The notes: generated by a model not told the origin, from the sequence alone. Shown: positions 50,660 through 62,206, counted from the stretch's first letter. The stretch is DNA of 64,000 bases from Symsagittifera roscoffensis (GCF_963678635.1 NC_087064.1:20448509-20512508); one strand, 5' to 3'. Program-made: numbers and translations.

Positions 50660-52480
50660 CTAAGTGACAGTCAACCGCTGCATGGTCTCCATCCACTCAC
50701 GATCATGCCTATCCTCTTCCCTGTCCAACAAGTCACGGAGCTTCCCATTGACGTCCGGCACCACGTTCACCGTCCTGTTCAATAGAGCCATACTGATTAT
50801 ACCCAGCCTGGTAAGTTCTTGCTGTACCAAATTGGATCGGACTAGCAGATCCAACGGAACGGGCTCGCCTCTGGCTAAAACTTTTATCTCCGCGGCCGTC
50901 TCCACTGGAAGGTCAGGGTGTCCGGGTACAGGATGCCCTGACTTGTCTAACCACCTAGTAGGTGGCAGTTTGTCGTAGGTTTCCTTGTCCAGAAATGAAA
51001 ACCCGTCTTTGATTTCCGATTGGTTAGCCTGCTTCTCCTCGAGGCGCTCATAGAATTCTGTCTTTTTACTGAGGCTATCTGCGTTCTGGTGCTTGTCACG
51101 GGTACGGTGATCTCTGATCATGTGGTATCCATCCAGGCGCACGATCCAACGACCAATATAACTTTGGTTCATCGAATAGGTTTTCAGCCAGGCAAGGGCA
51201 CGATTATCCACACGTAACTTGAAGGGAGCACTCCCCAAGTAGGCCCTGTATTTTTCCACGAAAGTGATCACCGCGAACATCTCCGCTTTTGGTGCGCCGT
51301 ACTTCATCTCAGTATCACTCAGGAATTTACTCCCCTAGGCTATCGGACGAAGAACCGTTCTCTCGTTCCACTCCTGCTCCTGGTGAAGTATGCCCCGATA
51401 TCGCAACCACTGATGCATCCGTGTCCAGCACGAACATCCCCTTCTCTGTTGGCATGCCGAGGACCGGTGCCTCGCAAAGTTCACGTTTGATGTTCTCAAA
51501 TGAAACTTGTGCCTCATCAGTCCAAGTGAACTTTTTGCCCTTGTTTCTCATCAACCGCTGCATGGGGTATATTTTGTCAGCATAACCCTTGATGAACTCT
51601 CGATAATAATTAGCGAATCCCAAAAAACTCATCAGCTGTGTATCTGTTTTAGGTGCCTTCCAGGTCAACACCGCTTCAACCGCTTCAGGATCTGGTCGCA
51701 CTCCATGTTTATCCACCAGGCGGCCCAGATACTTTATGGAATCTCTGAGGATTTCACACTTACAGGGTTTACATTTCAGACCCGCTTGCTTCATACAAGA
51801 AAACACCTCATCCAACCTCTCTATGTGGTCTTCTAAGGTTGGTGTTGCAATCACGACATCATCGACATAACACATGATGAGATTCCCGTATTTCTTAGTG
51901 ACGCTCGTGAGTGCCTGGGCCATCAGTCGTTGGAATGTGGCCGTTGCGTTGCACAATCCGAACGGCATCCTCTTCCACTGGAACAATCCCAGCTCGCACG
52001 CGAAGCCTGTTTTTTCTCGATCTTGCTTTCGGAGTGGCACTTGCCAGAACGCAGAGCCCAAATCTAACGTCGTGAAGAACTTCGCGTCGCCCAGCTTGGA
52101 TAGGCTCTCATCGATGCGGGGAATCGGGTATGCGTCCTTTATAGTCACTAGGTTCAGATAACGGAAATCACAACAAAACCTGAGTTGTCCCCCTTTCTTT
52201 TTCGCCATGACCACGCCACAAGCCCACGGGACTTCGACGGCTCGATCATGTCATACTCCATTAACATCTCGATTTCCTTCCTACACGCTTCGCGATTTCT
52301 GTGAGGGGTCATTATCCTCGCCCCTTTCCTATGAGGTACCGAGCCCTCTTCTATCTCAATCTCATGTTCTACAAAATTACAGCAACCTATGTCGGCCTTA
52401 TGTTTCGAAAAAACGTCTGCGTTCCGACTTAGCACCGCCCTGAGCGAATCTAGTTCCTTGTCTGATATTTTACCCTTCAA
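50660..52480 (-). pseudogene. Element 2 reverse transcriptase and RNase H (frameshifted)
   Basis: Three overlapping frames cover RT and RNase H. 52480-52154 carries the RT N-terminus (EIEMLMEYDMIEPSKS), and a one-base loss near 52230 moves the reading to 52214-51327. That part has the fingers/palm (CCDFRYLNLVTIKDAYPIPR, LGSAFWQVPL) and the catalytic CYVDDVVIA near 51870. A stop and shift near 51320 lead to 51307-50660 with RNase H blocks (KAEMFAVI, RVDNRALAWL, KHQNADSLS). Catalytic aspartates are preserved, but the gene cannot be read through as it stands. Confidence 0.85.
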
Positions 52481-52516
52481 ATGTTCTATCTCAGGTAGGA
52501 CCGGTTTATTCGCTGC

Positions 52517-53880
52517 TTACTCTGTTTCTGTCGGCCTCTTGGGAAAGTTGGAACAACTAGACAGCCCATCATCTGTTTCCGACTTCATTGAAAACAATTT
52601 CCTAGAAGATTTCAATTCAGTTACTCTCTTCATTATACATTCTTGGTTCGCATGCAATGGAAATTTAGTTACATCAAACTTTTTCAAGTTCTCCACACTC
52701 TGAAAGTCTGTGTTCAGAGGCAAAGCACAGCCACGTTTCTTTCTCCTCTGTATTGTCACTGTTGTTGCTTCTGTGTTCAACAACACACTCACAGACAGTC
52801 CGCTCTGAGTGAGTGGGAAGCTTCTTCCTAAAATAGCCGAGCTTTTACTGTTTGGATTTGGTACCAGACACACCTGTCTGTCATTGCTGAGTTCATTCAA
52901 GTTCCTCTTCCTAAACGTCGCTACTACGGTTTGGTTTGGTTTTAATCTAACTTTTCGATCCAGAAAAATCGGCACCTTGGCCTGGTTAATCAAGATCTTA
53001 TTAAGGGGTTTCTTTTCATACTTTCTCTCAGGATCCTTGATCCTAATCAACCCATCACTGAGATCGATCGTGACGTCAAAGTTGCGTACGAAGTCCCTTC
53101 CTAAGATGAACTGATCGGATTCGTCTAAAATTTCCACTACTAGGAAGCTCATCCAAAGATGTCTTCCTCCGAGCTGCAGTGAAATGATCGGGGTTTGTCC
53201 AGTCACATAGATCGCTTCCTGATTGGCAGCTGCCAACCTGATGTTTGTCGGTAAGAGATCCGACCTCTCGAAACCCATGTCGGTCCAAGTTTTGACTGGC
53301 ATGACACTAACCACTGCTCCCGTGTCTAGCAGTCCCTTTACTGAAAGTTGTCTGCCTTGCACGTCCAGCACGTGTGCGGCCAGATCGGCCTCGTAACCTA
53401 TGTGCACCGCATCTTGTTCGAGCATGGCGTTGAGTCCGATTCGTCTAACCTTCAGTTCTTCTTGACCAATGTATATTCGGCCAATCTGATCGTTCGCATC
53501 AGTTATGTGCGCTTTTGTGTAGATATTGATGCCATCCACATTCATTAGAATCGGGTATGGGCCATGGACATCGATGTAATGTCCATCCACTTTCATCAGC
53601 CTCGGACCTCCTGTTGTGAGCAGCGCTCGCACTGCGCTGGAGTCCAGTTTGGGATCTTTCTCCTTCAGGTAGTCTGCATAAATGTCCAGGTGGACTAAAG
53701 TAATCTCGGATGGTTCACTCAAGTTCTTGACCACCTGGTGCCCTGCGACTGAGATAATGGACATTATCTTCGTCCCCTCCTTCGTCATGCCAAAAGTTCT
53801 CCCAGATATAACGTTCAGTTTTAGTCCCTGCTTCCTGGGTTCCTCTTTGTCTTCTATTTTCGTCGTTTTACCCAGAATAT
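52517..53880 (-). CDS. Element 2 protease region of pol
   Basis: Retropepsin with LLDTGAVVSVMP; the active-site Asp-Thr-Gly is encoded at 53326-53318. The flap/ILG block is QFILGRDFVRNFDV. About 130 residues precede the active site and 200 Lys/Arg-rich residues follow it. The reading frame is open back to about 53880, where it meets the end of the preceding frame at TTTT, suggesting a one-base insertion or +1 shift there. Confidence 0.8.
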
Positions 53881-54251
53881 TAAAACTTTTCCGAAATCTC
53901 CAGCTCCGACCTTACCCATTGCTCCACTTCTTTCTTGGCTAGCTCCTGTTTGACATTCTGCAACGCTGTCCTTGCCGCCAGACCGTAATCCACCTTGAGT
54001 GGGCTAGCCGACTCTGCCTCCAGGTTCGAGGCTACCACCTCGTCAGGCAGTGTCTTTATCTTCTTAGTCGTAAAGGTGCTTGGTGTTGTCTCCTTTCTCC
54101 GAGACTCGGCCTCGTTCATTAGACGTGCTCGACTGGCCTTGACACCCGAATTCGTGGCGGGTATGTTTCGCGTCCGCCACTGCATCCCAAAACTGAGTGC
54201 AATCCGTCTTGAAGTGTCCTTCCAAATTACAGAAGGAGCACCTCGGACCAT
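53880..54251 (-). pseudogene. Element 2 gag-pol junction segment
   Basis: 123 open codons in the +1 frame relative to gag, overlapping the last 60 codons of gag. Lys/Glu-rich with a helical C-terminus ending EKF. It links gag to the protease frame, but whether by programmed +1 frameshifting or by mutation cannot be decided from one copy. Confidence 0.45.
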
Positions 54252-55758
54252 ATTTCATGATGAGCCTTCTGACGTACTCTTCGTGATCCTCGTTGGTCGC
54301 GTCGACGTCGTCGAGAAAGTAGCCTATTGCCCTATGTTTGTATGCAGAACACGCGGAAACGTGATGGTCGATCGAACCACAATTCGCACAAGACCTCCTC
54401 TTATCCATGTCATCGCGAGGTTTGTACCAACTGGAGTTCACACCAGTGTTTGTCCCGCTATAGTTACCATAATTGCTGTAACGGTTTTGCGCTCTCGGTT
54501 TTATGAGTAAATACTCGCGTAACTTCATACGCAAATCATCGGGCGTGGGTACCTGGTCAAGTGACAGGGTGAAGTGTGTGGCCAACATCGTTTTCAACTC
54601 CTCACTCTTTAATCCGTCCATGAACTTCGAAGCAATCGCCAAGTTTCGCTCGGATATTCTCTCATCGGTATTGCTTCTCCTCCTAAGCAATTCAAGGTCG
54701 TCCAAAAATTTGTCTATGGATTCCTCATCTCTTTGACACCTCTTTTTGAACTTCACCATAGCCTGGTGCCCTTGTACTCCAGAGCCGAAACGATTCAGCA
54801 GGATGTCGAAGATCTTGCGAGCGCTGTCTCTCTCATTGGCCCTTTTCATTGGCTCTTTGTATGATTTCGACTTTTTCAGTGTCCTTCTTGACCTCTCTCC
54901 TCTCTCGGTTGACTTCGAGATTTTGGTGATGAATGTCTCGAGAGATCTGTTCAGAGGCTCAAACATCGAGGCATACATCGTCGTGTCCTGTGAGACTGTA
55001 GTCAGATCTGGCACTGAACTGACTTGTGGCACAGTTGGCAACCTTGTCTCCGGAGTAGCATCTGCCTCCGGCGGGACTGGATTCGTCCAGCCAGGCCTCG
55101 ACGGGGCTGCCCTTGGCCGCTCCCTATTCCTAGGTTCGTAGTTCGTTCTCGAGCTTTGCTGGGCCCTGGCATAGCTGCCCGTACCATCTCCATCATTCGC
55201 ATGGCGTGAGCGCTCCCTTGGGTTGGAACGCTCCTCCCAATTGCTCCCATTCAAGATCGCGTCAAGCTTCCGCATCATTAAGTCAGATTTGGCATCTAAC
55301 CTTTTTTCCAGGCTAGTCATCGTGTGGGCGTAGGTACTATCATGATCGTTCAACAATCGCTCGATCTCTCTCGTCATCCTAGCCTCTCTTTCCTCTGATT
55401 CCTTGTTTGCCTGTGCCAGGCTCTCCGCCGGGCATTGATCGGTGTTGCGAATCAATTGAGCCTGATCAACCCTCGCCTGCGACTTCACGTGCGTTAGTTC
55501 ATCTCTCAAATTCTCCCGACCCTGGTGAGCTCTCTCGTCAACTTGATCTATTCTCTTGGTCATGTCGCGTCTCAGTTCATCCAGACCATTCATCACACCA
55601 GCGAACATGTCACTTATATCGCCAGTTGCCCCAATGGCGGGGTTAGCCCCAGAGAAGATGAGGTGAACTGCGGCTGCAGCCTGGTTTTTGATTGACGCAC
55701 CGCCTTTTTGCTTGCTCATCGACTTCATCAATCTGTCGAACGTTGATGACGCTCCCAT
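54064..55758 (-). CDS. gag: Element 2 gag (capsid and two zinc knuckles)
   Basis: 564 codons. An N-terminal coiled coil (DELRRDMTKRIDQVDERAHQ and on) is followed by a Pro/Arg linker. A capsid-like helical region (KIFDILLNRFGSGVQGHQAM ... LRMKLREYLL) comes next, then two CCHC knuckles, CANCGSIDHHVSAC and CSFCNLEGHFKTDC, both C-X2-C-X4-H-X4-C and separated by about 45 residues. Two widely spaced knuckles are typical of several metazoan Gypsy lineages. Function: particle assembly and RNA binding. Confidence 0.85.
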   Translation of the reverse strand: MGASSTFDRLMKSMSKQKGGASIKNQAAAAVHLIFSGANPAIGATGDISDMFAGVMNGLDELRRDMTKRIDQVDERAHQGRENLRDELTHVKSQARVDQAQLIRNTDQCPAESLAQANKESEEREARMTREIERLLNDHDSTYAHTMTSLEKRLDAKSDLMMRKLDAILNGSNWEERSNPRERSRHANDGDGTGSYARAQQSSRTNYEPRNRERPRAAPSRPGWTNPVPPEADATPETRLPTVPQVSSVPDLTTVSQDTTMYASMFEPLNRSLETFITKISKSTERGERSRRTLKKSKSYKEPMKRANERDSARKIFDILLNRFGSGVQGHQAMVKFKKRCQRDEESIDKFLDDLELLRRRSNTDERISERNLAIASKFMDGLKSEELKTMLATHFTLSLDQVPTPDDLRMKLREYLLIKPRAQNRYSNYGNYSGTNTGVNSSWYKPRDDMDKRRSCANCGSIDHHVSACSAYKHRAIGYFLDDVDATNEDHEEYVRRLIMKYGPRCSFCNLEGHFKTDCTQFWDAVADAKHTRHEFGCQGQSSTSNERGRVSEKGDNTKHLYD

Positions 55759-56480
55759 CGTTTATCCCATCTGACATGGCCTGTTCGGCGAGGCGGTCGA
55801 CGCCTTCCTGCTCATGTCGTTTCTTGGGCACGGTGTGAATTTCATGTCCGGATGGGTTATCTCTCATCGTACAAAGAATTCCATGCGTTACCATGCGCTC
55901 ATCGTACAAAGAATTCCAGCTCTTCTTGGCCTTCGAACCCGGTTGTTCTTCACTCGGGCTTATGCTCGACATCATCGCGTTGTTGCTCTGCTTGGCCAGA
56001 GATGAGTGGGTGTTAGCTGGTATGTGAAAATTCTCTTCTCCACCTATGACTCTTGGTCTCCGATTTGGACATTCCCCCTGATTAACACTTCCTCTCGCGG
56101 CTCGACCTCGGAACGATGCGAGGTCTCCTCCGTCCTCTCAACTTCCTCCTGCTCGAGGTCCTCGTTCGGCTCAAAGTCGGGTCGAATAAGGCGTCCGTTC
56201 TCCTTCGTCAAAGGGTGTCCACAAGCGTCTCGCTCGCGGGTCCGGCCTCGGCGCTCCGCCCTTGATTGCCATCGAGGTTTTTCTCGCTCCTTAGTTTCAT
56301 TTCGCTCACTGAAAAATCAGGTTGACCTTTAGTCGATTCGTTTTCAGCAAACACGTCGGAAGCGCTGCTAAACGAGGACTGGCTACGCCTAGTTTTAAAT
56401 TTTCGCGTGCTTCCCTTGCTCAGCCTGGGAATCTTAGTAGTCGATCCTAACAAGTCCCTGCGCTGCATACTTTGTGGCAA
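55643..56480 (-). pseudogene. Element 2 gag N-terminal extension (broken)
   Basis: Two frames, 56480-56208 (MPQSMQRRDLLGSTTKIPRL...) and 55975-55643, carry Ser/Lys/Glu-rich sequence upstream of gag but are out of frame with each other and with gag. A 35-bp tandem duplication (CTCATCGTACAAAGAATTCC at 55863 and 55898) is one cause. Whether this is the true N-terminus of gag or a separate leader protein is unclear. Confidence 0.45.
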
Positions 56481-59393
56481 ATAACAATATTCTTATAATT
56501 TAAAGGCGATGCACACGTACCGCAACAAGTTCAAGTTAAATTACTTAACGCTGCCTCTTCGATCTCGTAAGTGTCAAAAATGTCCTCTTAGATTTCTCAA
56601 TGACAATCTTAGTGACTCAGCTAAAGTTACACACACAGGGCCTACTCAGTATTGATATAATGCTAACTCAACCCTGTTGTATAGTATTACGGTATCACAA
56701 AATTTTCACAAGATATAATCAATACACAAAAACACAATTGATAATCAGATAAGAATATCCTACAAGTGACAGCGACCTTTCGTCTGTATCAATCTTACCG
56801 CCACACTCTTATCAAGTCACTGCTTTGTTAAAATCAAACAATCTTTGGTAAAAAGCAGTGATGATTCCGAAACAGATCCAATAAAACTTAGTCTTGAGAA
56901 AAAGACCTCCCTCAATCGGAACGATCCGAAAGAACCGAAGCCCATAGGACACAGTCTTCTCAAGTGGGTGTGTATTTGCCTAATACACCCACCGAGGTCT
57001 TTTTTTAGGTGTCCTGCGATTGCCCGAGCTGTCCTATTAAGTAGCTCAAGGCAACCACACAACCAAAATCACAATAAAAAAAATTTGGTTCGGGTACTTC
57101 TGATACACCCGATCTAGAACCCAAAGTTGATCACGAATTTTCCGGTCAAAATGGGCTCCTATGATCCTAATAAGCACGCCTAATATCCTAATATGATCTT
57201 AATTAAATGGATATTTTCCGTTTCCCAAATTGCCACTGAAGGTTTCCTCAAGTTTCTAACAAGAAGGGTTGTTAGGAGGTTTAAGTCACTCCAGAGGGTT
57301 ACTTCGGAGGGTTGTTAAGACACTTAGCCTACTCGGAAGGTTACTTCGGAGGGTACCTTAGTCACCCAAGAAACTTCGGAGGGTCCCCCTTAACTCACTA
57401 AGGAGGGTCAATAAGAGGCTTATGTGCTCTGGAGGGTTACTTCGGAGGGTTCTTCCAAAATTTTCAAATTTTTGAAAATGGCTTCAACTAGCTTAAGAAA
57501 GCGTCAAAACAAGCTAAATTCCCTATGGGGTGTTGTTTTTTAACTTCTTCGGAGGGTCTCGTGGAAAATCTCCACTAAGGAGGGTTGCTAAAGGGCTTAA
57601 GTCACTCCGGAGGGTTACTCCGGAGGGTTCCGCAAAAAATCAGGGAAGAAGGGTTAATTTACTGCAATAAAGCCTCTGAATGCGGTGCAACTTTATTACG
57701 ACCAGGTTGGTTGATACGGTCAACCTTCCCAGCAGGATAAAAAGGTGTTTTGATAAAATTTTCTGCCGCTCGGAGGGTTACCTATAATTTGGACCCTCCG
57801 AACCAACAAATTCTAAAAAAATTTTCTTTTCCGAGATTATCAACCCAAAAACGGTTGCGGTCCGGAAAAGTGGTCCGAAACGTCGACTTATGGTACCAAA
57901 ATTATCCCAATCGGTTGGCTAGTCTTTGAGAAATTGCCAAAAACGTGTTTGTCCAAATGGCCTTTTTTCACCACTTATATAGGTTCTGAGAAACTTTTCC
58001 GCAATTCCGCAGTGCCTAAAATAATTGAAACGAGCGTAGTAGCCCTGTACGGCACTGGAATTATGCAAAAAACCGGACCGAATTGGTTTGGGAGACAAAA
58101 TTTTGGCCAATAACTATCAGATTTGGACCCTCCGATTCCTTCCTTTTCCAATCCTTAAGTCGTTAGCTCTATCCACGGAGCTAATTGGAGGGTTACTCAA
58201 GAATTTTTCTGGCAGCCGAGCACGTTATGCCAGCACGCTCCTAAAACAAAAAACTTTACTGCTCCAACTCCAAAAACTCAAAAACTCGATCTCCAAAACA
58301 GATGCCAAAATTCAGAAAAATTATCGAAATTTTGATCGAAAAATTTTGGTTTTTCCAACTTTTACTCAGTCTTTTCTCACGCTGTTTCTTTAGTTATGGG
58401 GGATCGAACTAGGTAGCTACTCCCTATATAAAAACTTTTGCTGTTCGGAAAGTGCTCGGATATCCAAAAATTTAGGGGTCTATAGTTTGTCGAAAATCAG
58501 TAATTTTCGACGAAATTTGGGTGTTTCTTGGGTCTAATTAGGAGATAAGTAATATATATATAAGGATAATAACCTATTAGTAGTCGTTAATGAATAGAAC
58601 TATACCCTCCTTTGCACCAAAATACCCGAATTAAGACCCTTAACTCGGAAATTTGTAATCGATGGGAGGGTAACAATCGGACCACGCCAATCTTGCCCCC
58701 CACCACTTAATTTTGATGATATAGTGCCCGAACGATACTAAAATTGTTTCAACGACACCCAACAGTCGTTGTGGATGTTGTCCCCTTATGTCCTTGTTGA
58801 GTGTGGAACACGTCGTCAGCTTGCCATCCTACCCTCCGGCCACCGGCAAAATCACCATTAACGTGCTTAAATACTCAAATTACACTCAAGGGAGGGTATC
58901 CAACCCTTCACCAAAACACACAATCTTTCTATCAGAAATGATATAAATCAATCTGAAAACAACCAACAAATAGGAAGGTCAGATCACATCTCGTCCGGAA
59001 ATAACATATAAACTGTCACTTTGTGTTTTTTAATGTTTTTTGGTCTTTTTTGGATTTTTTTACTGTTTTTTGTACTTTTTTTGTTTTCAAATAAAATTGT
59101 TTTTGCTTTTTCTTGGTTATACACCATTTTTGTTTGATTTTACGCTCTCTCTTTAATTGTTTTTGGTCCTGGACCTCGGGACAGGCGGGCTCTAGATTTC
59201 CCACCTAACCCTCCGGCCCCCGGAGTTTTCGATCTTAACTAAGTTAAAAAGATAAATAGTACTAGGCGGAGGGTACGCACCTTCCCCCCAGTACAATAAC
59301 GGTCATTAAGGCCTCTAACTCGGGCTTACGACCGGAGCCGAGGGTTCGTCGCTGAAACGCTTGCTGATCATGATGATCTTATGCCTTTGACAG
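56481..59393 (-). other. Element 2 leader with GGAGGGT repeats
   Basis: 2.9 kb between primer site and gag with no credible long frame. The plus strand shows more than 20 copies of GGAGGGT or its complement ACCCTCC, densest at 57230-57660, often as paired TTACTTCGGAGGGTT units. On the RNA they read AACCCTCC, pyrimidine-rich. A T/TTTTT-rich stretch is at 59025-59160. The region may hold packaging, dimerisation or ribosome-entry signals, but none is recognisable. Confidence 0.6.
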
Positions 59394-59411
59394 GCCCACC
59401 CAGGAGCGCCA
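59394..59411 (-). other. Primer-binding site of element 2 (tRNA-Asn type)
   Basis: Plus-strand GCCCACCCAGGAGCGCCA equals the 3' end of a eukaryotic tRNA-Asn (T-arm end, acceptor strand, discriminator G, CCA) as I recall it from nematode tRNA-Asn. The element strand therefore carries an 18-nt complement starting TGGCGC, 12 nt from the LTR. Confidence 0.75.
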
Positions 59412-59423
59412 TAAAAACGTCTA

Positions 59424-59542
59424 TGTAACATTCGCCAAATACTACACAGCGACGGAGAGTAGAAAAAGTACCAATTAACGACTGGCAGGCGTCAGTTACC
59501 TTAATTCCTACTCGTTTTTCACCGTCTCGACCTTGTGAGTTG
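59424..59542 (-). repeat. 5' LTR of element 2 (truncated by gap)
   Basis: 119 bp starting TGTAACATTCGCC, aligned to 36604-36727 with about nine differences (including CCC/CC and AATCC/AATTCC length changes). The other roughly 1.2 kb is not in the assembly. Confidence 0.8.
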
Positions 59543-59742
59543 NNNNNNNNNNNNNNNNNNNNNNNNNNNNNNNNNNNNNNNNNNNNNNNNNNNNNNNNNN
59601 NNNNNNNNNNNNNNNNNNNNNNNNNNNNNNNNNNNNNNNNNNNNNNNNNNNNNNNNNNNNNNNNNNNNNNNNNNNNNNNNNNNNNNNNNNNNNNNNNNNN
59701 NNNNNNNNNNNNNNNNNNNNNNNNNNNNNNNNNNNNNNNNNN
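59543..59742. other. Assembly gap (200 N)
   Basis: Exactly 200 N, probably a placeholder. The missing part of the LTR alone should be about 1.2 kb, and the sequence on the far side belongs to a different element. Confidence 0.95.
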
Positions 59743-59766
59743 CAATCACGTACAACTCAATTAATT

Positions 59767-60296
59767 TTGTTCAAATCACCTCGAGACATTCAACAAATTG
59801 ATTATTTAAGCAGACAGTTGAATAATGCAAAATTCCTCCGTAATGCGTATCAGTTGGCAACGAAAGAAGATTTCGGTCATCTGTTGATAGACTTGGATCC
59901 CAAAACTTCAGAATGTCTTCGTTATTCGTCAAACATAGTTCCACCATCACCAACCATTTTACCACTATTTACCATCCTCAAAAGCAGTTATCACATCTCT
60001 TGAAAATGAAAGAGAAAGAATTATGTATATTGAAGCAAATGCTCAATAGTCGCCATTGTAGATCAATTTTGACAGGAGCTGATTCAAATTTTATTAGATT
60101 TCTTTGCGATTGTTTTGTGAATGTTTTTCTGGGACATGTTCCAGCTAACAAAAGTTTCATCGAGAGTAAGAAAATACCATTTGGAAAAATTGTTGACCCT
60201 AAGTTTAGTATCCGAGAAAAACGAAAAGTTTTGGCAAACAATATTTCACTGGTTAAATCAATCGGAGAATCGTGTTTTATTTACCTGAAAAACTAG
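59767..60296 (+). pseudogene. Element 3 small conserved ORF (frameshifted)
   Basis: The frame 59767-60003 (RQLNNAKFLRNAYQLATKED) and the frame containing HCRSILTGADSNFIRFLCDC...KRKVLANNISLVKS overlap near 60000-60050. The second part matches, as I remember it, a small protein found next to the integrase in these elements (FI..L.E...N...G..P......K........L.....S...KRK.L). Function unknown. Confidence 0.5.
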
Positions 60297-60306
60297 AACC
60301 TCAGGT

Positions 60307-61256
60307 ATGTATGCTGAAGAATTCATCCTCATTCCTCGAAAAACATATGCTCCAGATGAAAAAACTGCACCACAATCTCAAATCCTTCATAATCCATTAA
60401 TTAACGACAAATCATCTCAACTCAACTCAATTACATACAACGATTTCGAGAACAAAATATCAGCCGTGACTCTCCACCACCATTAAACCCAACATCTCCT
60501 ATTCCTTTAACCCCTAATAATGTAGTACCAAATCTTCGAAAAAGAAATTTATCTGCACTTACTAATTTCAGTGATGATGGTGATGATGAAGCAGAAAAAA
60601 ATTTTGAATCATACAATTCACGGCAGCAGAAAAGCTCAGAGAGAACAGAAAAAAACGATGAAAAAAGTTATGGAAAAACCGCTGAAGTGTTTCGAAAGGT
60701 TATGGAATCCATTCAAGAGCTATTGGAAGCTAATAAATTGGAAAGGGCAAACATCGTGCTAAAGCAGTTGTTCAAAGTTGAACCCTTGACTTTAGACGTT
60801 GACGGATATGTTTTAATTCAAGGAAAACCAACACTCGTTAAAATTGAATCTTTATTGTACGATACACAGCAAAACACAAAAAAACTTGAGAGTGTTTTTT
60901 ATCCACAAATTTTGAAAGAACTGAATCTTGATCCTAGCTTAGTGTCCAACACTTATGCCAAACAGATTCTCCGCTCGCTTAAGAGCGAAGCAGCTAAGCC
61001 CTCAACTTCTTCCTCCTTCGTCTCCGACGACAACCCGACAACTGAGTACTCGAAGAGATCAAAACCCTCCTCTTCGAAGACTCGATCGACAACTCTCAAA
61101 CCCAAAACCAAGCAATCCGACAAAAGAAAAACCCAGAAAAAAGAATTTTTCCCCACCACCAACGACGACGATGACGACGATGATAAAAACTATGAAAGCA
61201 GTAAAGAATTGTTTGCGACGACGTCAACAAAAGAATGGAAGTCCTACTATCAGTGA
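60307..61256 (+). pseudogene. Element 3 accessory protein before integrase (frameshifted)
   Basis: The ATG at 60307 starts YAEEFILIPRKTYAPDEKTA; this frame stops near 60486. Another frame is open through an Asp/Glu/Lys-rich stretch and VMESIQELLEANKLERANIV, then LTLDVDGYVLIQGKPTLVKI, to a TGA at 61254-61256. The C-terminus is Ser/Lys/Asp-rich with eight consecutive Asp. The 'LIP' start, the paired helices and the 'D..G.v.i.G' block are features of the protein that precedes the integrase in related elements. Its role is not known. Confidence 0.5.
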
Positions 61257-62206
61257 AGAAAAGAAACTCAAATTACTCTACACGAAAGGTCCAGCTGCAT
61301 TTGGTAGCGTTAAAAATTTAACAAATGCTAGTCAACTCTCACCAAAAAAAGTTCTGGTCAACTCTCACCAAAAAAATTTTTTGAGATCTCAATCATCACA
61401 TACAAAGTATGGATTGTTTCGTAAAACATATCCTCGTCTAAAAGTGATTGTTAACGATATCAACGAAATTTGGTCTCTTGACTTGGCTTATGTTGATAAA
61501 TTGGCTAAATATAACCGAGGGGTACGATATTTGTTAGTTGCTGTCGATTGTCTCTCTCGCTACTTACGAGTGGAACCCCTGAAGACCAAATATGCTAAGG
61601 AAACAACCGAAGCTTCCAAAAAAAATGATCAAAACAAAACAACCAAAAAAAGTTTGGGTTGACAAAGGCACCGAGTTTAAAGGAGAGTTCGAAAAGTTAT
61701 GTACTAAACGAGAAATCATCAAATACAATACTCACAGTGAAAAAAAATCAGCGTTTGCCGAAAGAAACATTCGATCGCTGAAAAGTATTATGTACAAATA
61801 CTTGGAGTTTGAATGGACTTACAGTTATATTGAAAAATTATAAAGTTTTGTTCAAATGATTAACTCACAAGTTAATAGAGTAACAAAATTGGCTCCAAAC
61901 AAGGTCACAAGAAAACATGTACCTGCTTTAGTTTCATTAATTGCAAACAGTTCATCGAATTTGTGTTGGTGACCAAAATTTTATGTTGGTGACTATGTGC
62001 GAATAGCGAAGACTGACTTGCCTTTTACAAAAGGTTACAAGCAGATTTTTACAGACGAAGTTTTTGAAATAGTTGTCATTCCTACTGTAAACCCTCCAAC
62101 ATACAGTCTCATTGATGCGGAAAAGGAAGAAATCAGCGTAAAATTTTATGAAAAAGAACTTAGTTTAATTGGAAACAAAGCTGATTATAACGAAAATGGG
62201 CAGTGA
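61250..62206 (+). pseudogene. Element 3 DDE integrase (F54H12.3-like, broken)
   Basis: Retrovirus-type integrase core. IWSLDLAYVDKLAKYNRGVR holds the first Asp, WVDKGTEFKGEFEKLC the second and AFAERNIRSLKSIMYKYLEF the Glu. A C-terminal SH3-like segment, VGDYVRIAKTDLPFTKGYKQ ... PPTYSLIDAEKEEI, follows. Breaks: a frameshift in an A8 run near 61620, a TAA at about 61841-61843 and a stop near 61970. All three catalytic residues survive. Such integrases insert Polinton-like DNA elements. Confidence 0.8.

Larger units (their letters stand above)
36604..59542 (-). mobile_element. Giant Ty3/Gypsy element with post-pol giant ORF (element 2)
   Basis: Minus-strand element, at least 22.9 kb here and about 24 kb if both LTRs are full length. 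In transcription order: 5' LTR (right, cut by the gap), tRNA-Asn-type primer site, 2.9-kb leader, gag, protease, RT-RNase H, linker, integrase, then about 8.6 kb of extra coding sequence with an SGNH hydrolase, polypurine tract and 3' LTR (left). Coding parts are GC-richer than the host and mostly open, but single stops, frameshifts and two micro-duplications show it is no longer active. The 119 LTR bases that can be compared differ at about nine positions. Confidence 0.88.

Noticed and set aside
36604-59542. Two independent elements (a Gypsy plus a separate element with ORFs A-D)
   Set aside because: The polypurine tract and LTR lie beyond ORF D, and the primer site and matching LTR lie beyond gag, so the boundaries enclose both parts; no internal LTR or terminal repeats were seen between 46.8 and 47.4 kb.
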